Source: Apteryx mantelli
Lineage: Eukaryota > Chordata > Aves > Apterygiformes > Apterygidae
Reading direction: 5' to 3'
NCBI RefSeq assembly: GCF_036417845.1
Contig: NC_089978.1
Coordinates: 35,456,682 to 35,520,681, forward strand
DNA: 64,000 bases
Shown: positions 57,131 to 64,000 of the stretch, one piece after another
How the letters are laid out: each line of letters opens with the position of its first letter
Numbering within the stretch: position 1 is the stretch's first letter
Notes under the pieces: model-generated
The model's input: the letters and a program-made list of their open reading frames with translations, nothing else
What the model was told of the DNA's origin: nothing
The model's database searches: none
Translations under genes and position numbers: made by a program

Positions 57131-60100
57131 TTGTAAAGCTGATATTTCAAAGGTATTATCAGGTATATTCATGGGAGATGGTGGGGAAAAGTGAGACACG
57201 GAGTGAATAGGTGGAGGGAGGGATGCAGCACATGATTAGAAATGGCTTTGTGATTGATGGGATAGCAACATTATCCCTAAAGTTTTCTTCCTGGGGTATC
57301 ATTGCTGTGTATATGGGCATTTTTAACTGGAAGCTTGAGATACAATTAAGCAAATGAACAGCAAAGACCAAAGGGTCCCAAAAGAAAGGAAAGGTTAACA
57401 AATTAGCTCTGAAGTAAATAGCACTCATCACTGGTACAGCATTTTATATTTTCAGGGCATTGCACAAATATTAACTAATGAAGGGCTTTTTCTTGTTCTC
57501 CCTGAAGTTCATAGGAATTAAGGCATCTACAGTGAGCAGCAACAGGCCCAAAACGAAGTAGTGCATCCACCAAAGACAAGAGAGGAAGGGATACAAGCAA
57601 TAAGGCTGACTGCTAAGGTGTCTCTCCCTCATGCCAGAGAAGATGGAAACCAAAAAACAGCCCTTAGTGATGCAAGGAGGAGCTGCCACAGGGCTGACGG
57701 GTCCATTAACTTGTGCATTAACACTGTGCATCCGCACACACTGCACCTGAGACAGTAAGTCCTCTCTCTCAGCTAGGCGTGGAGCTGTGCTGGGACTAGC
57801 TCCTGCTCTGTCAGCCCCAGCCCTTGCCTCTGTTCACCTTCATCGTGAGCGAAAGAAGTGCCCAAAGCATCACATAGTGCACCAAGAAGATTATGGACCT
57901 AGGGACTGGATCCAACAGGAGCCTGCACTGACTGCTCCTGGGAAGGATCCATAGCCACCACACTGATGGCATGGCTCTTTTCCCTGTTGAAACTCTACCA
58001 CCATCCAGGCAAGAATGGCAGATTCGTGGGTTGAGGGATACTCAGTAGCCTAATGCTTAGGGAGTCCATTTGTAAAGGGGACACCAAGGTTTCTGGGAGT
58101 CAATTTTGTGGAAAAAAGTCTTAGGATAAAAATGCATAAACCATTGTGGGAATGGGGAGGAAACACCATTGAATTCCTTCATTATAAGATGATTTTGCAA
58201 GGGCTCCCTCAAGCTTCACAAGTCTTGCAGTTTCAACTGTAAAATTGCCTAGTTTCTGCCCTTCTATTTCCCTCCCAGCCAGGAACCTCTCACAATACCA
58301 GAATATCCCGTGAATTGCTGGAGACGAAAGTACATCTCCTTTTCAGCTGAGGACATCAGAAACTTGATTTTACTACTTTGTCAATGAATATTCCAGCCAC
58401 CAGCTGTTTTACAGAAGGTAGGTGTCTCCTTCTCTTCTTTCCAAACAAGAACAGCTTTGATGGCTGTGTTTTATAATTGAACTTACTCTACCGTTTTGTG
58501 AGGTCAGTAAATGAAAATGTAATGATGGTTTCTGTGCTGTGAACTGAAACCAGTGCCCCAGCATGACTTAGGCATGCTGAGAACAAACCTACGAAACCCG
58601 ACTGCTCAGGGATTTAGGTCTAGGGAGGCCAACTTTGTGAATCACATATAGACTTCAGACTAACCCCAAGGCTCAGCCAAAATGGTAGCAGCTCTGCAAA
58701 CAGACACTAGCAGGACTTTCAAGACCAGGCAAAAATGCAAGCACCTGAGTATTCTCAACTACTGAGAGTTTAGGTAGATTATATGTGTGTCACTCCCATG
58801 GGCTTAAGCGCTTCATTTCCACCTACGTAGCATTTTAAGCACCCACATGTCTTCTTGGATCTAGGCACAAATGTTAGAGCTGGTATTGAAATCATACAAA
58901 CAAGAGCACTACACATCCTGGACTGACAGTTTCAAGTCCATGGTGGCAGATATGTTCTGAGCCATGAAGAAATAGACTGGGTAGTAAAAAGAGATTTTTG
59001 AGAACGTACACATCATTATGTGACTGTATAGTGGTGGCTTCTGCTACCACAGTGGTGTTGCAAGGCATATATTTTCAAGGGTTTCCAAGACTACAGAAGT
59101 CTTGCAGCTGGTTCTGAGTCATTCTGAGCACCAGCAAAGGTGATGAACATTAGAGGAAATGATCTCCAGTTACTTGAAAATATTATTCTGGAATGGAAAC
59201 TTCCGTGAGCTATTTACTCTGGGAGGTATTTTGTGGTTATTAGGCTCATTTCTCTTCTGTTTTTACAGAAATGCCCTGCCTACTCATGCCCAGGACTTTG
59301 CAATGACAGACACAGCTGCTTCCCATGAAGACGATCCAAAGCATCATTTAAAGTAAGCTAGTAAACAAAAGAATAAATTATAGCACACCCTGCAGATGTT
59401 GTAGCTGATGTCCCATGCTGGCACTCAGTGAGGTTCTTGCTCCTTACTGCACCACAGTATTCAACAAAGCTCTCACAAATCAGAGACTACATCAGCTAAA
59501 GAACCAGCCCAGATCATTAGGAACTGAACCAGCAGATCCATTTAACAGCAACACCACCATTCTGCTAGCTGCTGTCAATTTTCCTTTCTGTCTCCATGTT
59601 TCCAGAAGGACTGAGGTCCATCCCTTCCTGGAATGATTTATTGTCTCGGCTGTTCGGCCAAGGAATGATGTAACACGGATGCATGAATTCACACTGGAGA
59701 TGGGGAATGCTTTCAGGTCAAGGGGATAACAGCTGGGAGTACCTGTAAATACTGCATGTATTGAAGATACACAACCCCAATCATGAAACTTCTCATAGAA
59801 AAATTTCCTGACAGTGACTTCTATTCTATTGTGGTCTAGTATCTCAAAGGAAACAGTAGAAGCTTTCTGACTTTAGGCATTTAAGCCTAAATTGTGAATA
59901 AAATTTAAGAAAAGAGACTGCAATGAGCAGTTTTTCTTTGGCAAGAAGGCAGCCTCATCATAAGGGCTTGCCTTCTCTCATGTCTGTGATTTCTGACAGA
60001 TTACAGTTAGCCAAGCTTAAATGGGAACCTAAAACTGTGAGAAAGGAAAATGATTATAAACAGTGCAGACTGTATTAGGGGATTATAGTAAAAAGAAAAA

Positions 60101-60169
60101 TATGCCTCAGGGGGATTAAAGTGTTAAATATTAGTTAAATAGCTAAGAGAGAGAGAACAGTCTAATGAC

Positions 60170-60186
60170 TTTTTTTTTTTTTTTTT
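60170..60186. repeat. Poly-T run
   Basis: Seventeen consecutive T after a short (GA)n stretch. No retroposon body recognised. Confidence 0.8.
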
Positions 60187-60989
60187 GGTAATCCTGATTT
60201 AGCAGCAATTTTAGATTGTCTGGTGCCATGGTGTGTGAAAATTTGATGCATTTTCAAGAAGCTCATTTCCTTACCAGGGATGGGGTTGGGGGAGGGAGTT
60301 CTGTAGCTTCTAACTGCCAGACAGCTACTAGGACATTGGTGGTCTCGATGCAAGTCTGATGTTTGCTCTTTCAAAAAGAAGTTAGGATTTCCAGGAAGAC
60401 TGCTGAAAGGGAATGGTTGCAGGAGTCATATTCTGCTATCCAACTCAAACTGGGCAGCACTGTGAGTACTGCTGTCTGCTTCAAGGGGGGTGGATGTGCC
60501 ATGAAGCAGTGAACCCTTTCAGTATCTGGTGCAAGCAGAAAAAAATAGGCATAAAAAAGAAAAAAACAGAGAAGACTTGTCTGAAAGTGAAGCATAGATT
60601 TAACAGAGGGCACCTTATAAGCCTCTATTCCGTGGTAACCTGAAAAAAGATGGATTTCATCAGAAAGGAGATTATGACCACAGCTGATTTGCAAGGTGAG
60701 TCACTGAAACACGTACTCTAAAAGGAGGCAGTGCCCAGCAAAAACTGACTGTATGTGGCAAACCGCACACCAGCCCTGCCTCAAATTCATCAGTGCTGGT
60801 CATGCTCATGTTTTCAGCCTAGGTACCAAATCTATCCCAGAATAAGCCAACATTTCGCTCAGCCTTGGCAATGTCTTTGACAACATTCTAGCATACATTC
60901 AGCTAACATATATCAAGCTATTTGCACTCTGTGTCTTTTATCAGTTGAGTGAGGAAAAGAGACCAGCTGAGAGCCTGTATTTGTAATTT

Positions 60990-61500
60990 AGCCTGTCAAG
61001 CAAGAGTGCTCTTCGGCTGGGGGTGTTTAAAAGGGAATAAAGGAGCTTGTCGTGAAACTGCAAGGTCAAAGATTTCCCTCCGCCGCTGCTCGAGCACTGG
61101 CTGCAGCTCCTTTAAAGGCCCTTTTTCTCCGAGAGGAAAAGGCTGAGGAGGGCAGAGGAAGCTCTGCTGCAGGGGCATATGCCAGTTTGTACAGCTTTCG
61201 TTTCCTGAGGCCAACATCTCCTATTGGTTTTCGGCAGCCGTTACCCACCACCAGCTAGCCTGGCTGCCTGCGTGTGCATACGCTATCTCCAAAGCCAGCC
61301 ACTTTCAGAGATTTTCCATGGCTTGGCATTGGGCTCCCGGCTCTGCCTTGGAGATACTCCCTCCAGGAAGGAGATTTACCCCCGTGCAGGGGAGCAGTGC
61401 CAGAGTAGCCACCACCTCTGCACGTCCTGCTCGCAGCGACCGAGCTATGCCACCCCGTAAAAAGTTCTTCAAAGAAAAATACTGTCTTCAATTGCGGTGA
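60990..61500 (+). promoter_or_regulatory. CpG-richer, promoter-like segment with possible first exon
   Basis: CpG dinucleotides are scarce elsewhere in the window but clustered here, for example CCGCCGCTGCTCGAG near 61080 and GCTCGCAGCGACCGAGC at about 61429-61445. An inverted CCAAT box (ATTGG, 61223-61227) lies in CTATTGGTTTTCGG. Downstream, an AUG at 61447 opens a short frame starting MPPRKKFFKEKYC, which stops at 61500. These are traits of a vertebrate promoter and 5' exon. The orientation (+) is inferred from the AUG and is weak. I recognise no protein and see no strong splice donor. A lncRNA start or an alternative first exon is possible. Confidence 0.35.
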
Positions 61501-62273
61501 TACGGGAAAAGGGTGATTATAAAATGACACCGTGTTGCTGCCCAGATCTGCTCTCTGTGGTTGAGGTTTTCAGTAGTGTCACTCACTTCCCATTAACACT
61601 GAGTCTTGTGGCTCCATCTCGGTGTATTACATTGAATATTTACCCATATGTATCTTCTGAGATATATCAGTTGGGTTTACTGACACAATCAAATGTTTAC
61701 TGCTTTCAGCACTGCAGAGCCAATATAGCTGAACAACAAGCTATATTCTAATCTACTTCTTGCAGCAGCATCAAAATTGCCAGCTAAATTTTGATTTCTG
61801 ATCCTTTATTATTGGCAATGAGAAAAAGAGAAAAAAAAAAGGTTTCATTTCCAGATACCCATCCGGTTCTTGCAGCTCTACCATTTGAAACAACAACAAC
61901 AACAACAAACAGAAACCAAAAGCTGAAACAAATCCCAACACATTTTTCCTGAACAATAGATGAACATCTAAGAGCAAGAAGAAACTGGATAAAAAAGAAA
62001 AAAATGATAAGTCATTTTTTACTCTAACTGCATCTTCAACTAGATTCTCAAAAACAGTTTCCAGTATAGTAAAAACAATTTTTGGCATCCATAATTGTAG
62101 GCATTTAGAACTGAACCTCCTAACTGAACCCACACTTCATCTCCTTAGGCATCTTCTATGTATTTAATCAAGAGCAGAAATAATGTGACCACAATTTTTG
62201 CTTGCAAAGGCCATGCACCTTAAAAATGGGTGTGAATTGTGTGTAAGCAACATGAGATAGATAGCTTTAAAAA
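61501..62273. other. Noncoding stretch with (CAA)n
   Basis: Sequence returns to AT-rich composition. It contains a (CAA)n run at 61891-61909. No gene recognised. Confidence 0.45.
61891..61909. repeat. (CAA)n microsatellite
   Basis: Six CAA units in a row. Confidence 0.85.
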
Positions 62274-62316
62274 AATCACAGAATCGTTGAGATTGGAAGG
62301 GACCTCTGGAGCCTCA
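62274..62316 (-). mobile_element. Minimal CR1 3' end
   Basis: AATCACAGAATCGTTGAG and then ATTGGAAGGGACCTCTGGA are the last about 40 nt of a CR1 in reverse complement. The copy is truncated almost to its 3' terminus but is well conserved, so it is likely younger than the other fragments. Confidence 0.8.
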
Positions 62317-64000
62317 TTAAAAAAAGACCAACAAAGCAAAACAAGTTTTCAAAACCAAATACATACCATACAAGGTCCCTAGGACCTAAAGCCTGCAGCA
62401 TCTAATTTGTATGCCCTGGGTTCATGATGTGGCACCTGGGACACCAGGTTTGGTGCTTCAGGGGTCTTAGTCAGTCCACTGAGCTATGAGCTGCCAAAGT
62501 GAGCTCACAGCTCATGGTAGCTTGGAGATTAAAGTCTGGGACCAGGATTGTGTCTTCTTATTCAAAGGTTGAGCAGACATAGCCCTGCTCTTCAGTGCGG
62601 TGGTTGTCTCCTACCCCTTTCCTGGCGGTTAGGGATCTTTCCCAGGAAGCACAGCCTTGAACTTCTTCATGCTGAGGTGGACCTAGAAGCAAGTCTACCA
62701 TATCTTAGACAGTCAGAGCTTTAGCCCATTGCTCAAAGGTGGCTGCTGGCATTTCTCTTTCCTGAATCCCCCTTTCCCTTGTTTCTGAGCTGCTAATTAG
62801 CACCCACAGTCAGGAGGAAGATGGGGTCTAAGAGTCACCCCTCTCTCCTGCATGTCTTGTTGTTTGGCTTCACATGCAGCCTCTTGGACACCTTATTCTG
62901 AAAAGTAAGACCCATTCCCCTAACAGGATCTTCAGGGCACAATCCAGCGCTGTGAACACTGCTTCCAGAGCCAGCCGGTAGCTTTTAGGCATCGCAGTGG
63001 CTTAGTCCTTTTGCACATCTGAGCCCACCACACTTCTTTTGGATCCATGACTAGGCAGCACTGAGCAGGAGTGCATTAAGAAGGGAAAGCAAGCAGGAAA
63101 TTTTACAGAGAGCAGAGGAGGATACAGGCCAAGGAGAGATGCATTTAGGGCAGGGAGTGAAACCCCATGAAGGTCTGAGGGACCAGAAAGAGAGATATGT
63201 GCAATTATATCCATTACCCATTTAGACCTGTCAAGGCTTAAGCTTTATGTTTGAGACTTACTCATTCAGCTGGCCTCCTGGACCCATGCTGTGCAGCACA
63301 GAGCGCAACAGCAACACAGATTTTCTCTGTCTTTACCTTCACTGACCAGCTCCATCTAGTACAAGAGGGCCAAGGTCTGGGAGAGGCTCTGGCAAGGGGC
63401 AGCAGCAATGGAGTTTGTGTTGCCACTGGACCCCCAGTACCCTCCAGTTTCATGTAGCAGCCACAAATGACATAATGTAGAGTCGAATGGGAAAAATTTG
63501 GAGTCAAAAGCCATGGTAGCCATCTGTCAGGTATTCTGTTTCCGATTCAAATTCAAGTTTTTTAACCTTGGAAAAGGTTGGATGTCAGTGCTAGGTGAAG
63601 TGATTTTTATGTTGATACTGTGAAGAGCTTTGATTTAATAAAATAAAGCATTGAAGTTGTTGTTATTATTGTTGTTATTGTTATTATTGTTGCTGCTTGT
63701 ACAGCACACCTTCCAGTTTTACAGGCCTGGAGAAACCTGACAGTTTATATGAGGATTAATGCTGTCATTTGCTATGGTCACCAGCAAACCTTTCATTAAA
63801 TTCATTGCTGCAAGGTAAACTGCATTTCCACATTCTCACTCATTCTATGGCTGCAGCAAGCTGTGAAGGTAGGACTTGGGATCTGGCTGTTCAAACAGAA
63901 GTGTAGGCAACTGATTCATTGCAATTTGTCTGTCATGTTCTTCTGGGTATTTTTTTTTCTTTTCAGCACGTCAGGATAATTATTAGTGCTCAGCCAGAGA
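62317..64000. other. Noncoding stretch to the window end
   Basis: No gene recognised. It contains a TTG/TTA simple repeat at 63656-63694. Confidence 0.45.
63656..63694. repeat. (TTG/TTA)n trinucleotide repeat
   Basis: Alternating TTG and TTA units over about 39 bp, the remnant of a trinucleotide microsatellite. Confidence 0.85.

Larger units (their letters stand above)
53881..60989. other. Noncoding stretch
   Basis: No recognisable gene. Simple tracts include a C-rich run at 57113-57130 and poly-T at 60170-60186. Confidence 0.45.

Noticed and set aside
1..64000. CRISPR array, bacterial operon or prokaryotic defence system
   Set aside because: No spaced direct repeats, no dense same-strand genes or ribosome-binding sites. 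CR1 elements and the provirus mark this as vertebrate nuclear DNA.

Overview
The window looks like one piece of a bird genome, mostly intergenic or intronic. The main evidence is a set of CR1 LINE fragments with the avian-type 3' end (ATTCTGTG-type tail, or its complement followed by GGAAGGGACCTCTGGA-like sequence). Between these lie AT-rich single-copy sequence and short simple repeats. I recognised no cellular protein-coding exon and no tRNA, rRNA or CRISPR array.

The centrepiece is a nearly complete, apparently very young endogenous retrovirus on the + strand at 21566-29103, flanked by the 5-bp target duplication CAAGC. Its two LTRs differ, by eye, at one substitution and one poly-C length change over about 777 bp. 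In order it carries: a 5' LTR; a primer-binding site complementary over 18 nt to the 3' end of tRNA-Ser; an open 481-codon gag with a central coiled coil, a PSAP motif and no zinc knuckle; an A AAA AAC slippery site directly before the gag stop; pro-pol in the -1 frame; env behind a splice acceptor; a polypurine tract; and the 3' LTR. Pol is broken by one in-frame TAG inside RNase H. Env is broken by one in-frame TGA in the surface subunit. The copy is therefore young but, as sequenced, cannot make full-length Pol or Env. Gag length and architecture recall the chicken ENS-1/ERNI (Soprano) family, whereas the Env transmembrane subunit is alpharetrovirus-like, so the element may be a mosaic.

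The left end is odd. The 3' copy has 32 nt between the polypurine tract and the point where LTR identity starts, and these are absent from the 5' copy, although the 5' copy starts with TG and abuts the target duplication.

Region by region: 1-7109 is noncoding with two dinucleotide repeats. 7110-9022 is a minus-strand CR1 interrupted by a plus-strand CR1. 9023-21560 is noncoding with one CR1 3' fragment, a cluster of GATAAG motifs, a G-quadruplex-type tract and small repeats. 21561-29108 is the provirus with its target duplication. 29109-64000 is noncoding with further CR1 fragments, a small ORF with a signal-peptide-like start near 38.5 kb, GC-richer islands near 52.1 and 53.5 kb, and a CpG-richer promoter-like segment at 60990-61500, the best candidate in the window for a cellular transcription start.
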